Shown here: one piece after another, positions 10,927 through 23,272 of the stretch
Layout of the letters: the number at the start of each line of letters is the position of its first letter
How positions within the stretch are numbered: position 1 is the first letter of the stretch
Assembly: GCA_963989385.1 (NCBI GenBank)
Contig: OZ022500.1
Location: 119,019,842-119,083,841 of the forward strand
Direction of reading: 5' to 3'
DNA: 64,000 bases
From: Ctena decussata
Lineage: Eukaryota; Mollusca; Bivalvia; Lucinida; Lucinidae
Position numbers and translations under genes: made by a program
Notes under the pieces: generated by a model
Databases searched by the model: none
The model's input: the letters and a program-made list of their open reading frames with translations, nothing else
What the model was told of the DNA's origin: nothing

Positions 10927-11183
10927 GGCCCCGAGAAAATCTTTTTCATGCTCAGCTCAGATGAGCATGAAATTTTCTCTGCTGATAACTATGAAAATGC
11001 CAACATTATATGAAAATGCCAACTAATGTTGGCATTTTCATATTCATAAGTGGAGAAAATTTCATACTCAGCTAAACTGAACATGAAAACAACTATACTT
11101 AACAGTAATTTGCTTTTTATTAGCGGGTAAAATTTCATGCTCACCAGAGTTGAGCATGAAAAAAGTTTTTTAACCTTGGGGCC
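10927..11183. mobile_element. MITE with GGCCCC...GGGGCC ends and nested palindromes
   Basis: It starts GGCCCCGAGAAAATCTTTTT and ends 'aaaaaagttttttaaccttggggcc' (in parts). Inside, TTCATGCTCA / TGAGCATGAA recurs in both orientations, and a central hairpin pairs TGAAAATGCCAAC with GTTGGCATTTTCA. No coding capacity. Confidence 0.65.
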
Positions 11184-11469
11184 AGACGTCTTAACTATTT
11201 CTGTGGGTGGAGGATACTTTCATCCTTGGACTGGGTTAAGTCCAGTTATCCTTGATGGGTTAGGGGTATTTTTATAAAAAACTTGGCACACAATGCAGGC
11301 TCTGAGCAGTCTGATCTGGGTCTTCGCTGCTTCAGAATACTGTCCAAATAGTTAAGGCGGATAGGGTAAGTCCCCTATAGTGTCATCAGCTTGTTTTCGA
11401 AGATAAAAAATTTGTTAGTTAACAAGATTTTTTGTTTTCAAATACTGTATGCAAAACACTGCCATATTT

Positions 11470-11665
11470 TTGTCGCACCTGCTTAAGCAAGGTGCGATAT
11501 AGGAGTTCACTTTTCCATCCATCCGTCAGTCATTCCCTTCGTCCGTATACATCAACAATTACGTCGACCCTAGCTCTTAATTGTTGACGGACGACAAACA
11601 CCAGACGCTTTGGTATGACAATAGCTCACTATGGCCCTTTGAGCCAGGTGAGCTAAAAATGATGG
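11470..11665. mobile_element. short Helentron-like element
   Basis: The left end hairpin is TCGCACCTGCTTAAGCAAGGTGCGA, given in two parts: TCGCACCTGCTT and AAGCAAGGTGCGA. CCATCCATCCGTCAGT-type repeats follow, and the right end is GAGCCAGGTGAGCTAAAAA. The GGTGAGCTAAAAA end matches those at 29810 and 32220. Confidence 0.5.
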
Positions 11666-11676
11666 AAAATTATAAA

Positions 11677-12207
11677 ATTATGTAAGACACTAATGATGCC
11701 CCCATGCAGCACCTGTCACAAGACTGTACAGTTCTTAAGCAGCTTTTAAGCACAAACACTATCTACAAAGAATCCACTTATAAACATTACACAAACTTTA
11801 TACCCTATAGTGCAAAACTGCAGTCCAAAATGACAAGTTTAAAAGGCCATAATTTGTCAAAATCATTTTTTTTCTATCAAAAACCAACATGGGCATCTTC
11901 ATTGTGTCCACAAGTATACAATGTATGAAACAGAACTGAAAATTGTGGGAGGAGTTGATTACACAAAGTACTTACACTACAATGCAAACATATGCCAAAA
12001 GGCTGTAATTCTGTCAAAATTAAGTCTAGCTCCATCAAAAATCCACATGCACACCTCAATATGTCTACAGCATATATGCAAAGTTTGAAAAAGATCCACT
12101 GAAAACTGAGGGGAGCTGATTGCACAACCTCTATACCATAAAGTGTGACAAACGGACAGACAAGAGCAAATCTTAATGCCCCGTGATGATGGTCAGGGGG
12201 GGCATAA
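11677..12207. mobile_element. Helentron-like element, reverse relative of 4506-5450
   Basis: The left end GTAAGACACTAATGATGCCC is the reverse complement of the right end at 5410-5440. The right end is the hairpin TGCCCCGTGATGATGGTCAG / GGGGGGCATAAAA. Units with 'gaggagttgattacacaaa'-type sequence lie inside. It sits just downstream of the RACK1 3' end. Confidence 0.6.
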
Positions 12208-12431
12208 AAAGAACCCTTTAACTTAGAGCTGTGACACTGAACCAGATGCAGTAGGTCAAACCTCAGCTCATGCAAACACTAATCCAAAGAAAAGAACCAA
12301 TAAGATTCTTAAACACCTCTGATCTGGAGTTTGTATTTGCTGGACATAAAAGGAAAACAAACAAAGGTTTCTCTTCAAAAGCAATTTTACTGCTTTAACC
12401 TCACCAGAGAAGGACATGCCAACATCAGGTA

Positions 12432-12536
12432 CCTTGATGTGCTTAAATATTGGGACACCTAAAAACTGTTCATTTTCCATTTGAGACAAATGGAAAATTA
12501 ATGGTTTTAGGTGTCCCAATACTTAAGCACATCAGG
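12432..12536. repeat. hairpin MITE near the RACK1 3' end
   Basis: TTGATGTGCTTAAATATTGG pairs with CCAATACTTAAGCACATCA, and the middle pairs CATTTTCCATTTG with CAAATGGAAAAT. A diverged relative is at 19843-19985 in RACK1 intron 4. It lies about 80-180 nt past the stop codon, below the proposed cleavage site. Confidence 0.65.
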
Positions 12537-12561
12537 TATTGCAAATGAGTGTTCAGATGGT

Positions 12562-12567
12562 TTTATC
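12562..12567 (-). terminator. candidate RACK1 polyadenylation signal (GATAAA variant)
   Basis: On the minus strand GATAAA lies 47 nt after the TAA. RACK1 mRNAs usually have very short 3' UTRs, which fits. No AATAAA is nearer, so this variant is the best candidate. Confidence 0.35.
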
Positions 12568-12613
12568 TTCAAAACAGCACATTTTTTCAAGAGTCCATAT
12601 AGCACTGCCAGTT

Positions 12614-12793
12614 TTATCTTGCAGCCATCGAGACTTGCCAGACTCTTATAATATTGTCCGTATATCCTGCGAACAGTGTCTGACCATCAGCTGACCAGGC
12701 CAGACATGTACACTGTGGTGGCTGAGCTTTGGACTCAGCCTTCGATATCACTTCCTGCTTCAGCTCGTCCACGACTATCTTTCCTTCCAAATC
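12614..12793 (-). CDS. RACK1: RACK1 coding exon 7 (C-terminus)
   Basis: The acceptor TTTTCTTTCCAG precedes GATTTGGAAGG. The 59 residues run from [15 protein letters not shown] through [18 protein letters not shown] to VWQVSMAAR and a TAA at 12614-12616. It holds the last blade, including the strand pair that closes the propeller. The knob-loop segment ([12 protein letters not shown]) is well conserved with animal RACK1. Confidence 0.97.
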   Translation of the reverse strand, partial: DLEGKIVVDELKQEVISKAESKAQPPQCTCLAWSADGQTLFAGYTDNIIRVWQVSMAAR

Positions 12794-12959
12794 CTGGAAA
12801 GAAAACAAAAATCTCATTTACATTAAAGGCCCTATTGCTCTATAAACAGGAAAACATTTATCACGAGGTATCGCTGCAAGCTTCGCACCATAGTTTTGTC
12901 ATTGCAAATGACCGCGATCAGCCAACTTTAAACAAATAAAACGTCAATGAGTTTCACAT

Positions 12960-13290
12960 AAAAAGGGTTAGAATATTATTTGGGTCATTTTAGTTGGCAA
13001 CTAAAATGACCTACTTTCGGTTTCGTGTCCTTGAATAAAATGGTAAAAATACAATGTACAAGGGTGGGGCCCCAATCACAGTTGCACTTTCGTTTATATT
13101 GCATCACTCAACCGGAAACCAGGAGAAAAAAAATCATATTTTGTTGAGCGATTTGTAGCATTCAAAACCTGTTTTCCATACTTTTGCCAGCTATTTTGAT
13201 CAATTTTTGCACATCAACCTACATTTTATCATCTAACGTGAATGTTGAAAGGCTTATGATAGGACTATGGAGACTTTAAATGCATTACTG
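12960..13290. repeat. diverged repeat in RACK1 intron 6, paired with 54665-54920
   Basis: It shares in order 'aaaaatacaatgtacaagg', 'ttgagcgatttgtagcattc', 'cacatcaacctacatt' and GGACTATGGAGACT with 54665-54920. At its left, 12987-13015 is a near-perfect palindrome, GGTCATTTTAGTTG with its mirror and a one-base centre. Confidence 0.55.
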
Positions 13291-13748
13291 GACCGGTGTA
13301 TCGGGATGGCTTCAGAGAAATGGCTTCTCCATGGTTTAACTCCCCATTTTCCCTTCCCCGTTTTACAAATAAGCCAGAGTGATAATTAGTTTATGGTTAG
13401 GTGAATCCCGTCCAAACATAAACTTGCCATACTGAGCTGTCTCTCATGTTTTTTTTTTTTTTTTAAATCAATATTCAGCAATCTGAAATTACATAATCTG
13501 ACACCTAATGACATCCATTTTTATAATGTGCTTCCTTTTTTCTAACTGGGCAAGTAAACTGGTGAATATTTTGTAGAAGAATTCCGTGGAAAACTGTGTC
13601 TAGCCCACAACAGAGCAAAATCAGTTAACTCAAAAGTTAAAACTGCTGCAAACGACAATGGGAAAGAACTGCTCAAAGGTAGCAGTCTGATCTGGGTCTA
13701 CACTGTTCCCAGACACTTTTCTCTCAATATTAGGAATTGTTGTTAGTT

Positions 13749-13925
13749 GCTTTATGTCCACTGAACAGCTATGGTCATGTTGGGACATTAACCATAAAAC
13801 CACACAATTCCTGGGAAGGCTTCGGCATCCTTGGCGGTCACCAAGTACTCAATGCACATACTTACGCTAGTAACTGACAACTGTCCTTTCCTAAATCAGC
13901 AGAAGGAGAAACGAAAGTATGTGGC
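13749..13925 (-). mobile_element. SINE family A fragment
   Basis: It matches the family A body in reverse: CTATGGTCATGTTGGGAC, CACACAATTCCTGGGAAGGC, AGTAACTGACAACTGTCC and GGAGAAACGAAAGTATGTGG. The tRNA-like head is lost and identity is lower than in the intact copies, so it is old. Lies in RACK1 intron 6. Confidence 0.7.
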
Positions 13926-13988
13926 TCTTGAGTCAGACGGGCAAACGACTGCACTATGTGGCCTGGCCAATATTAGGGGTAGTAATTA

Positions 13989-14156
<168 letters not shown>

Positions 14157-14551
14157 TCAAAGAAAGAAAGTTCGGTAATTAAGGTGAAAGAATACACTTC
14201 CAGGGGAAGCGACTCCTTCCTCAATGTGAGACAGCTCTCAAAGGAGAGAATTCTTTACTTTAAGAGTAGACCCCTCCATGGAAGCTAACAGGAAGAACAA
14301 AAGATGTTTTCCCACTGTAAAAATAGTAGAACAACAAATAGTGTATCTACTCATTTATGATAAATGGATAGACCTCAATAATGCAGCACTCGAATTGAAA
14401 TGATTTTTGATTTAAGAAGAGAGGCAACTCTTGCAGCAAAAAAGTTTCCCTTCAGTTTGTATCTCATCTCATAAGGGCTACTCTAAAGGGTGAGGAAAGA
14501 ATTTGCTCCTATCGGAGAGAAAACTCTTTCCATTAGGAGCAGCCCTTTATT

Positions 14552-14781
14552 GATTGATTGATTTGGGTTTAACGCCCTTTGAGACAGTATTTCAGTCTAT
14601 ATCGGGCTGTCTCCAAGAGAGGGAGAAAGAGGAGAAATGATAGACGAGAGAAAAAATGTCCAAACCCCCACCCGCACCTACTGCAAGCACAGTAAGCCCT
14701 TGCCCTACAATGTTCCAAATCAGTAGGACGCCCCGGCACTGGAAGTTACACACTGCACCATTGCACCACCCGACCACCCCC
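14552..14781 (-). mobile_element. SINE family B copy
   Basis: It begins at the left with the tail (TGATTGAT)n then TTTGGGTTTAACGCCCTTTG. The body contains TCTATATCGGGCTGTCTCC, and the right end is the tRNA-like head in reverse. The imperfect direct repeat AGCAGCCCTYTATT flanks it. Relatives lie at 22473-22703 and 56123-56368. Located in RACK1 intron 5. Confidence 0.75.
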
Positions 14782-15210
14782 AGCAGCCCTCTATTAGAAG
14801 GGAGGCAAATATTTTCAGGTGAAGATATCCCATAACCTTAACAAGAATGTCATGTTGACTTATAAATGGTGGGCATTCTCTAATACCGAGGGTATATGAT
14901 TTGGCCTTACTTAGTGGAGTCCTGATGGTAATTACAGTATGATTCATTTACAAAACACACATAGTGATCTCTCTTGACACTTGAGGCAGTTTCAATGAGG
15001 TCAGGGACAACTTTAACCCTAAAATTTTGGATTGAATGGAGCTCTGTCCATCACAATTATTGATACAATAAGGTTAATACTGCTACAACTAATAAAGATT
15101 GTGAGAAAAATGGCATGACACACATTAGACACCATGATTTCAACACCAAAGTGACTTCTATGGTTTGCATCTTGATACAAGCAAGTGTAAAACATGAAAA
15201 GACAACTTAC

Positions 15211-15321
15211 CTTTCCTCCTGAAGCACACAGGGAACCATCGGGTGACACCGTTACACAGTTGAGATAGCCTCCATGACCATAATGGTTTGTCTTTATCTT
15301 ACAGTTGGTTAGATTCCATAC
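15211..15321 (-). CDS. RACK1: RACK1 coding exon 5
   Basis: 111 nt, 37 codons, acceptor GAATTTGTAG and donor GTAAGT. It encodes [20 protein letters not shown] followed by [17 protein letters not shown], that is, the end of blade 4 and the GH-containing start of blade 5. Confidence 0.97.
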
Positions 15322-15380
15322 CTACAAATTCAACATCATTATATCCCCAGCAAACAGAAAACCATTGAGGTGTACTCCTA

Positions 15381-15622
15381 TATGAGCCGCGACATGACAA
15401 ATCTAACAAAGTGGGGTGTGTGCCCAGCCAAAGACTCTGATCAGCCTTGGCTTGTGCCTAGTCTGACCAGAGTCTTCACTGTGTATTTAAAGGGTATCTA
15501 AGGGCCTAAGCTAGCTCCATGCAGACAGGGAAGACTGATCAGACTGGGTGAATGCCCAGGCTGATCTGAGTCTTTGCTGGGCGCACATACCACTTTGTTG
15601 GTTTTGACCAGTCGTGGCTTAT
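15381..15622. mobile_element. MITE family M1 copy
   Basis: Ends ATGAGCCGCGACATGACAAA and 'ttttgaccagtcgtggcttat' are inverted. Internal boxes match 5943-6182. Lies in RACK1 intron 4 near the acceptor of exon 5. Confidence 0.7.
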
Positions 15623-15750
15623 ATCTAATAATAATATTAAGTTGCCCTTATATGGTATGTATGTAGATTGGTCAGGTCATGCACAGCTGGCATATGTGTT
15701 TGGGGCGGGTCTAGTAACAAGCCGCATAATGCTATGTCTTGCCTGCCTGC

Positions 15751-18700
15751 TAGTGGAGCGGGATATAGTGAAAATACTTCAGTTGATGATACAAGCATGA
15801 AATTTACAGGATAGCAGGTACATGGCATGCACTTTAACATAAGATCGTGGGCCACTTGAAATTATGTCATTTTCAAGATGGCCGCCGCAAAAACAAAATG
15901 TCCGCCATTTTTATGTACTTTTCAACACATTGTTTAAGGTAATAGTCCAGGGGGCCATTGGCATGGATGTTTATTTTATGCTCTGATTATAGTCACCTAG
16001 AGCAGTCACTTAGGAGTTGCAAAATGGTTGTTGCCAGTTTTTCTTTCAACACTTTACCGAAAAAAAATGGCCAAAGTGGTGGGTGGGGTAACACTGGTCC
16101 ATTACAGCACCTAAAAGCAATAAACGCAATGTAGAAAATACTTTGTGTCATAAATATCCCTTTTTAAATTTTCTAATACATAAAAAGCAAACTGAAGTCT
16201 GAAAATGATGATCAAAAAGCATGATATATTTGTAACGTGTATAACTGTAACTAAAATACAAATGATCAATGAGAAACAGACCAACCGGTGGAATGAAATT
16301 TTTACATGTGGTCCTAAATGAGCATAATCTATTGCTCTTATTTGACTCATGCTCATTTCAACTTTGACAGAATTCCTTGATATATTTTGAATCAGTTAGG
16401 TTGCAATTAGTTGTGGCAATATCAGTTGAAGACAGAATGTAAATTATTTCTTATGAATTCCCGAAACACTGGTGAGAAAGTATAACTAGCTGTAGTTTGT
16501 ATTATGTCTTAAATTGAAAAAGTGTACAAGTACGCATGAAAAATGTCATTCTTATATTCATAAGACTGTTATAACTTTGGGTTGTATCTAAAAGGCACCC
16601 AAACGGTAACATTACGTAACAGAATCGAAATCCGTCCATGGAAGAATAATCCAGGGTCATATGTAATAAAATGGGGTCCTCGTTTAGACACGAACTTCAA
16701 TTTAATGTGTTATCATAACCATTAAAGCAGTCTTTCAGCACCTCAAAAATGATTGTTGCTATATCATTTTATGTGTTTTACCTAGAAACTGACCAAAGTA
16801 ATGGGTGGGATAACAGCGTGTTACAGCAGCAAACTGTTACAAATGAAATGTAGGGAACAATTAACGTTATAAATGTAAAGAGCAACAAAAATTATGATGA
16901 TTTTTTTATATTTAACTAAATAGAAATATTGACATATTTAGAAAAAGATAGTCATCAGTCAAATAAGACCAGTAACGTACATAACCGAGAATCACAATTG
17001 CTGGAATGAATTTTATATGATTGGTCCTTAATCAACATACTCTGTCACTTCTCTTTAAACCATGTTCAAAGAACTGCTTGCATATTTTGAATTAGTTAGG
17101 TAGCAGTTAGCTGTGGCATTGCCAGCTGAAGAGAAAAGTTAACTTTTCTTTAGAATTTTCCCCGATATTGACAAAAATATCTAACTGTAGATGATATAGC
17201 CTTTCAGTGTAACTGTTTTGGTCTTAAGTTTACACATGTGAAGCAGCCATTAAGAAACATCACTGTTTATACCTCCAAGTCTGATAATATGGGGTTGTCC
17301 TGTATTTGAAAGGCATTGTAACAGTGACATTATGGTACATATCTGTAATGTATTAGGAATAAGTTTTTTTATTTGAGTAAGTTGTTTTCAAAGGCTCAAA
17401 TCTTGGATGCCAGAAAGCATTTAACTTACCATTGGTATTAGGACAGCAAATATTTACTGTTTTACACTCACAAGAACTCAACATGAACATCTGAAGCATT
17501 TAGAATTTTCTTAACATTTAAGGTGACTTACAGCAACATCACAAAACGCATCATTTAAAATCTTGAGGGACAAGTATAATATGTATAAGTTGATCTAACT
17601 GAACCATGTCTAGGTTTAGAATTATCATACGAGATACCTGTTTCCCTACCTGTGCTGTCTACCGAGACAATCAGGTAACCTACATGCAAAAATGGCTGTC
17701 AGCTGAGGCAACTGATAAAGTATCGACTCACTTGATAGTTATTAACATCGTGCTTGATTGTAATCAACATTACCTTTTTGTGTTGCTCCCATTAGTTACA
17801 CTGCACCATATAATCACTATGTCAATTAAGCAATGGAAAATGATATACTTTACGAGACACATATAAAGCGTCTTTTCATGAGTCCGTTCATGACGTGTAT
17901 CTCTCATTGTAACATTAACAAGATTTATTTGGTCAGATAATTCTGTACAGCCCCTGTTTGTGTTCTGATACATTATAACCAATACATTTAAAAGTGTAAC
18001 GAAAGACAAATTTAGTTTTGATCATTCGACTTTTTGTATGTATGCTTCTTCTATCATTGTATTGATATAAATAGTATCAGAAAGCTGCATTTTCTTACTG
18101 TATAAGAAGTATCTGGTCAAGACTCATTCAGTAAGACTTCATTAATAAGCAGTTAACCCCTGTAATTATTGCTAAACAATGACTAATAATAATAATTATT
18201 ATAGCTATAGCTTCAAAGTCAAGGAGGTCAAAAAGATATATCAAGATTTGTCCTTGACATCAGTAGTATGCATTACCTTATCATTTACTAATTTTTAATT
18301 CAGAACTAATTGTATTACTGTTTAAGCATATGAGATATGAGGAATTTATAAATTACCCAGTAATTGGTTGTATACGTTATTCGATCTGTTATCCTTCTCT
18401 TTGTTTTGATACCGTGCCGCAAAGTGAAACTACAGGCCATTACATTCTTTAGCGCAACTGGTATTTGCCCAGAGTTATCCCGCATCAAATATGCTGTCGT
18501 TCTGATTTGCCACTTCATTTTATGGCTTAGAATTCTGTAGAACTCGGTCCCTTAAAACGTAAATTATTCGTCAAATTAAAAGTCCTGAAGCTGGTTCGAT
18601 GCTAAATCGACTCATTATCCCAACGACTATATATTGCTTTATTTGAAGCATGTATACAAATTATTTGCTGGCTTATAGTTGCAGCACTTTTTCTCAAATG

Positions 18701-19573
18701 AAATGTATCTGTTATGCAGTTTTTGATTATACAACAAAATGTCACGTATATTACTGTCTTAAGAATCGTAAGACTGAGTAGATGGGCATAATCATTAAAG
18801 GTGCAGATATATGCTATTAGAAATAAACAAGCAGCAAAACCTGCTGTCACGTATGGAATTTGCTAAGTCTCCATTTAATAGCATTTGCAATATTCTGAGT
18901 TTCGTCGCATATAAAACGTACCTCAGGAAGTCCCTAAATTAGTCATAAGCTGATTGTTCCAAGAAAACAGTGTTTTTTAAGAAGTGCCAGGATATTAAAT
19001 TCATAATTGTCCTCTGAGAGACAATGAAGAAATTCCGTAAGCCGTATTATAATGGACTAACTTATGAATTAAAGTTATTTACGTTACTACAAGTAGTAAT
19101 AAATGAAAAAAAAAACATACTAAAATGTATTTGCTAATACTTAACAATGATTCTATGAAGAAACTGCATTTGAAAATAAAAAAAGTAGTGTACCTTAAAA
19201 TTATATGATTCTAAATCAAATACACATAGGTAACGTATATAATCGATGCTTATGGCAAAAGAGTCGTTAGAAAAATTGACAACATGCGCTTTTCCATTGT
19301 GAACACTCTATTGTTGACGTTTTACATGTATATATTGCCAAAAAAATAACACACATGCCCACGGGCACTACTTATGCCTGCGGACAATAAGCATGTTATA
19401 AATGAAAACGATAGCATTTTGAAACTTGGCAGCCATCTTGAAAATGGATGATTTTTAAGTGGCCCACGATCATTTTTGAATCTGGGCCATGTAAGGAACA
19501 TTTAGTGAAAATTTCATGCTTGTATCATCAAGTGAAGTATTTCCTTAAATTTTCACTCTAAGCCGCTCCACTA
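15751..19573. mobile_element. 3.8-kb element with about 145-bp terminal inverted repeats
   Basis: Left end TAGTGGAGCGGGATATAGTG continues through TTGATGATACAAGCATGAAA and GATCGTGGGCCACTT to CATTTTCAAGATGGC (to 15896). All of these recur in reverse order and complement at 19426-19573, ending CCGCTCCACTA. The interior contains a diverged tandem duplication but no transposase frame that I can recognise, so it is probably non-autonomous. It makes up most of RACK1 intron 4. Confidence 0.75.
16030..17470. repeat. diverged tandem duplication, period about 715 bp
   Basis: Matching blocks are offset by about 715 bp: GTGGTGGGTGGGGTAACA (about 16075) with GTAATGGGTGGGATAACA (about 16797), and ATATTTTGAATCAGTTAGGT (about 16381) with the near-identical ATATTTTGAATTAGTTAGGT (about 17083). 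It lies inside the 3.8-kb element. Confidence 0.6.
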
Positions 19574-19842
19574 TGCTCACTGTCACAAAAAGTAGCTAAA
19601 CCAGAAAACTCTACAGAAGATTCATGTTACAGCTGGAAATGTAATACCTATGTCTTGCTGCTGCTAGTCGCAGAATGGACCACCGGTAATCCATGAACCA
19701 AAAATACTGGGTCAAAACTGTCGGCACAAATAATGCCAACTCTGGTAAGTCTGCTCCTTCAGCAGTCTAATCTGGGTCTATACTTTCTGCCATTCCACCA
19801 TCAACTTTTCTAATGTATACCTTTCTGACAAATACCTGTAAG

Positions 19843-19985
19843 TGCCTAAGTATTGTGACATCCAAAATCATCAATTTTCCATTTGTTCCAAATGGGAAAT
19901 TAGTGCTTTTTAGATGCATTTTTTAATCCTTTTTGCAAAAGGGGTCCCAAATGGAAATTTATTGGTTTTTAGGAGTCCCAATATT
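19843..19985. repeat. diverged copy of the hairpin MITE at 12432
   Basis: Contains GCCTAAGTATTGTGACATCC, ATCAATTTTCCATTTG and then CAAATGGAAATTTATTGG and AGGAGTCCCAATATTTA. It has an extra internal segment relative to the copy at 12432-12536. Confidence 0.5.
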
Positions 19986-20055
19986 TAGGGTAATTTATTT
20001 AAACTGTAAGATAGTTATTAATGAGTACCAATATTTATGGTAATGACAATATTAC

Positions 20056-20151
20056 CTTGACTTTCTTGTCCCATCCTGAGGATACAATGATGGGGTTGTT
20101 GGCATTGGGAGAAAACCTGACACAAGACACCCAGTCAGAGTGAGCATCATC
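20056..20151 (-). CDS. RACK1: RACK1 coding exon 4
   Basis: 96 nt, 32 codons, phase 0. Acceptor GTTTGATTACAG, donor GTAATA. It encodes [20 protein letters not shown] followed by [12 protein letters not shown], the third-to-fourth blade region with the conserved SGWDK turn. Confidence 0.97.
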
Positions 20152-20737
20152 CTGTAATCAAACAAAGATGTGTGTGGGCAAAGGTCAATGGGTACACTTT
20201 CAGGAGAAGCAACTCATAAATTTTCATTTATGCCTCCCCTCTAAACGTGGGCCAACTCTCCAATTCTCTCGCCATTTCACCATTTACAAATAAAATAAGT
20301 TGACTAAAAGATATTATATTACCATATCTAAATCCTAAGAAATGTTTTCGTTTATGACTTGATTTAAGACGGTTAAGGTAAATTTAAATTGCATTTTATG
20401 CCAATCAGAAAAAATTGTGAGCCAGTAAGAATATCTGTAGTTGCCCTTGTGTTTACATGATGGTATCCAGGTAGTTTTCTCATTTGTGTACAAGCTTGTT
20501 ACGTCAATCAACTTTAATTGGCCCCATCATATGCTTTCGATCACAGTAGATATGTAACTGTCCCGATGCACACACTGACTAAATTTGAAGGGCTTTGTAG
20601 CAACTGAAACAGATGTGTGGCATAATGTGCCTGATTCTCGAAACTGAACAAGTGGTGCAGTAAAGTGTCACTGTATTTTCTGTACAGAAACTTGAGGTAC
20701 ACTTCCCTAATATACTCAATAATATGGGTGTAAAAGA

Positions 20738-21016
20738 TTGGTTGGTTGGTTGGTTGATTTGATGCTTTACGTCCACGGTAAACAACTAAGGTCATGTCGG
20801 GATGGTCAGTTAACCTAACCACACTATTCCTGGGCAGGCTTAGACCTCCTAAGCGGTTAACCAGTACTAAGTGCACATACTTTCGCGAGTAACTGACAAC
20901 TGCCCTTCTTGAATCAGCGGAAGGAGAAACGAAAGTATGTGGCCAGACCGGGATTCAAACCCAGGACCTCTGACTTATGAGTCAGGTGCCCTACCGATTG
21001 TGCTACCCGGCCCGGC
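20738..21016 (-). mobile_element. SINE family A copy with 12-bp target duplication
   Basis: The perfect direct repeat GGGTGTAAAAGA flanks it (20726-20737, 21017-21028). On the minus strand it begins with the Met-tRNA-like head GCCGGGCCGGGTAGCACAAT and ends with an (AACC)n tail. It lies in RACK1 intron 3. Confidence 0.9.
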
Positions 21017-21588
21017 GGGTGTAAAAGAGGTGGCCCAAGTATTAGAACACTAATTCTGTGGAAATGATGTGTCTGCCCACTGTAACAGAAACTGAGAGAA
21101 ACCAGAAACCTTGACAAAGGTTCAGAGCTCCAGAAAAGAAGGGGTAACAGGAATTATTTTGGGACAATTTTCCTTATTTCTCCATAAAATCAGATGTTGT
21201 GACCCCTCTTTTGAACCGTCTCCCTGAGACGGTTCTTATGAGGGGTCAAACATGTTTTCATTTAGAAATAAGGAAGATTATCACCGAATTATCCCTGTTA
21301 CACCTTATCTGGAACTCTTATACCTATGCCCAGAGCTCTAGATTAGAGGGGTATCTGAGGATAATTGAGGGATAATTTTTTTTATTTCTCATTGAAATCA
21401 AATGTTGTGACCCACTCATCTGAACTGTCTCATCGAGACGATGAGGGGTCAAAACATACGTTTTTATGCAGAATTAACAAAAAATATCCCTAATTATCAC
21501 TAATTATCACTAAATACTCCCTCTTATCTAGAGCTCTGTATGTCTCGTTTTCAGCCAGTCTCCTGCAAGACAAAATTGTATCAAATAC

Positions 21589-21736
21589 CGTTATGGTGTA
21601 TTTGCAGACTCCCAGAGTATTCCACAGCTTAATACTCCTGTCTCTAGATCCTGACACAATCTGTCGGTTGTCGGCTGAGAAAGCCACACTTAGCACATCT
21701 TTAGTATGGCCTGAAAACTGTCTTGTACAGAGGGAT
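21589..21736 (-). CDS. RACK1: RACK1 coding exon 3
   Basis: 148 nt: one base completes Thr, then 49 codons. It encodes [20 protein letters not shown], then [20 protein letters not shown], then LGVCKYTIT. The [12 protein letters not shown] and SGSRD boxes are diagnostic WD40 blade 3 sequences of RACK1. Donor GTATTT. Confidence 0.97.
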
Positions 21737-21805
21737 CTACAAATAAATAATGTATCAGAATCAAATAAATGCCACCACATAATATGCTACCCTTCATGTG
21801 CACAG

Positions 21806-21904
21806 CGAAGACCCTGATCAGGCTGGGCCGATGCCCAGGCTGATCCTAGTCTTCCCTGGGTGCACATGCCACTTTGCTGGTTTTGTTGTGCCCCAGCTCA
21901 TATT
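21806..21904. mobile_element. truncated MITE family M1 copy
   Basis: Only the right half is present: GCCCAGGCTGATCC, CACTTTGCTGGTTTTG and CCCAGCTCATATT. In RACK1 intron 2. Confidence 0.5.
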
Positions 21905-22472
21905 TTGACACTACAAAGATTATTCACGACAGTTTACCCAGCATAAGCATTACAATTTGTGGTTCGAGAAGTGTTTCATGTATTTGTCAGCTATAACAGT
22001 TGTCATAAATACAGATCTTAAATAATATGATGTATGCTTTTGTTTTTCAGGCAGCCCTTTCAACAAATCCTAAGCAGCCAATTTTTAATTAAAATCTTAA
22101 AGAGTTCCTTCAAGAGCAGAGAACATTTAAACAAGGAACATGGGCCATACTTCCAAGTTTTGGCTATTCAAGCCTCCTCAGTGACCCTGACAATATGTGG
22201 CGACGAAACTGCAATTTCTAAATTTTAACAAGGCAGTTGATTCTTAAGTACACTTGGGTGTCCCATATATACACACGTTGACAACTGTCCTTATTGTCCT
22301 TATATGGCTACACATATTTTTAACATTTTTATCATTTTTTATACAGACACAGAACTGTCTGAACAGTGTAGGCCCATTTAAGACTGCTCCCTGCAGCCAT
22401 CCTACAGGCTCCGTAGTGTCTGCCAACAGTTTCATCTACCACTCACTCAATTACTGTACTTTCTGCACTTGA

Positions 22473-22703
22473 AGGGGTGGTCGGGTGGTGTGATGGTGCT
22501 GCATGTAACTTCCAGTGCCGGGGTGTCCTACTGATTTGAATAGTAGTAGGGCAAGGGCCTACTGTGCTTGCAGTATGTGCGGGTGGGGGCTCTTTGGACA
22601 TTTTTCTCTCATCTATCACTTCTCTTCTCTCTCTCTCTGGGAGACAGCCCGATATAGACTGAAATGTTTCAAAGGGCCGTAAAACCCAAAACAACCAACC
22701 AAA
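22473..22703 (+). mobile_element. SINE family B copy with 12-bp target duplication
   Basis: TTCTGCACTTGA occurs on both sides (22461-22472, 22704-22715). The head 'ggtggtcgggtggtgtgatg' and a degenerate B box (GCCGGGGTGTCCT) point to a tRNA origin. The 3' end is GGGCCGTAAAACCCAAAACA then (ACCA)n. Located in RACK1 intron 2. Confidence 0.85.
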
Positions 22704-23100
22704 TTCTGCACTTGAGTATGGTAGAGTTTTGAAATGCGTATCGCTTCCATACACAGTGAAAGAATTCCACCGACATGTGCAAGCTGCAGCAAAATACTGG
22801 ACAGAAGTTAACCCTGCAAATGGCACTGGCAGACAGCAATACCCATATCTCCATTTCTGCTAATCAAATACCTTGCTATAAAGTTCTGAGAACTACGGCG
22901 GACAGGTCTGAGCAAACAGTGCAGACCAAGATCAGACTTAAGGAGCAGTCTGATCAGTGCCTCCAGTCCTTGCCATTCCGTCTGCATCTATCTGCTGTAT
23001 CACCGTACTGAGAAACCAAACTGTTCCATTTTTATCAGGTTTATGAAAATGAATAATTATTTAAAGTGTCCCAATTGATTGAAATGTTTATTGTGCTTAC

Positions 23101-23272
23101 GTGCTAAGATCCCAAAGTCTAAGACTCTTGTCCCAAGACCCTGACAGAGCAAACTGACCATCTGATGACATGACCACATCTGACACAAAATGGCCATGAC
23201 CTTTGAGCCTCTGATGAGGATGTCCATAATTTGTATCATCTCTGGTAAGCATCCACTGTATCAGTGACTTAT
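23101..23272 (-). CDS. RACK1: RACK1 coding exon 2
   Basis: 172 nt: AT completes Asp, then 56 codons, then AC. It encodes [40 protein letters not shown] and [16 protein letters not shown]. The Arg-Asp-Lys reconstituted across the exon 1/2 junction is the ribosome-contacting R-D-K of other RACK1 proteins (R36/K38 in human). Acceptor CCTTCTTTCAG, donor GTAAGC. Confidence 0.97.
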
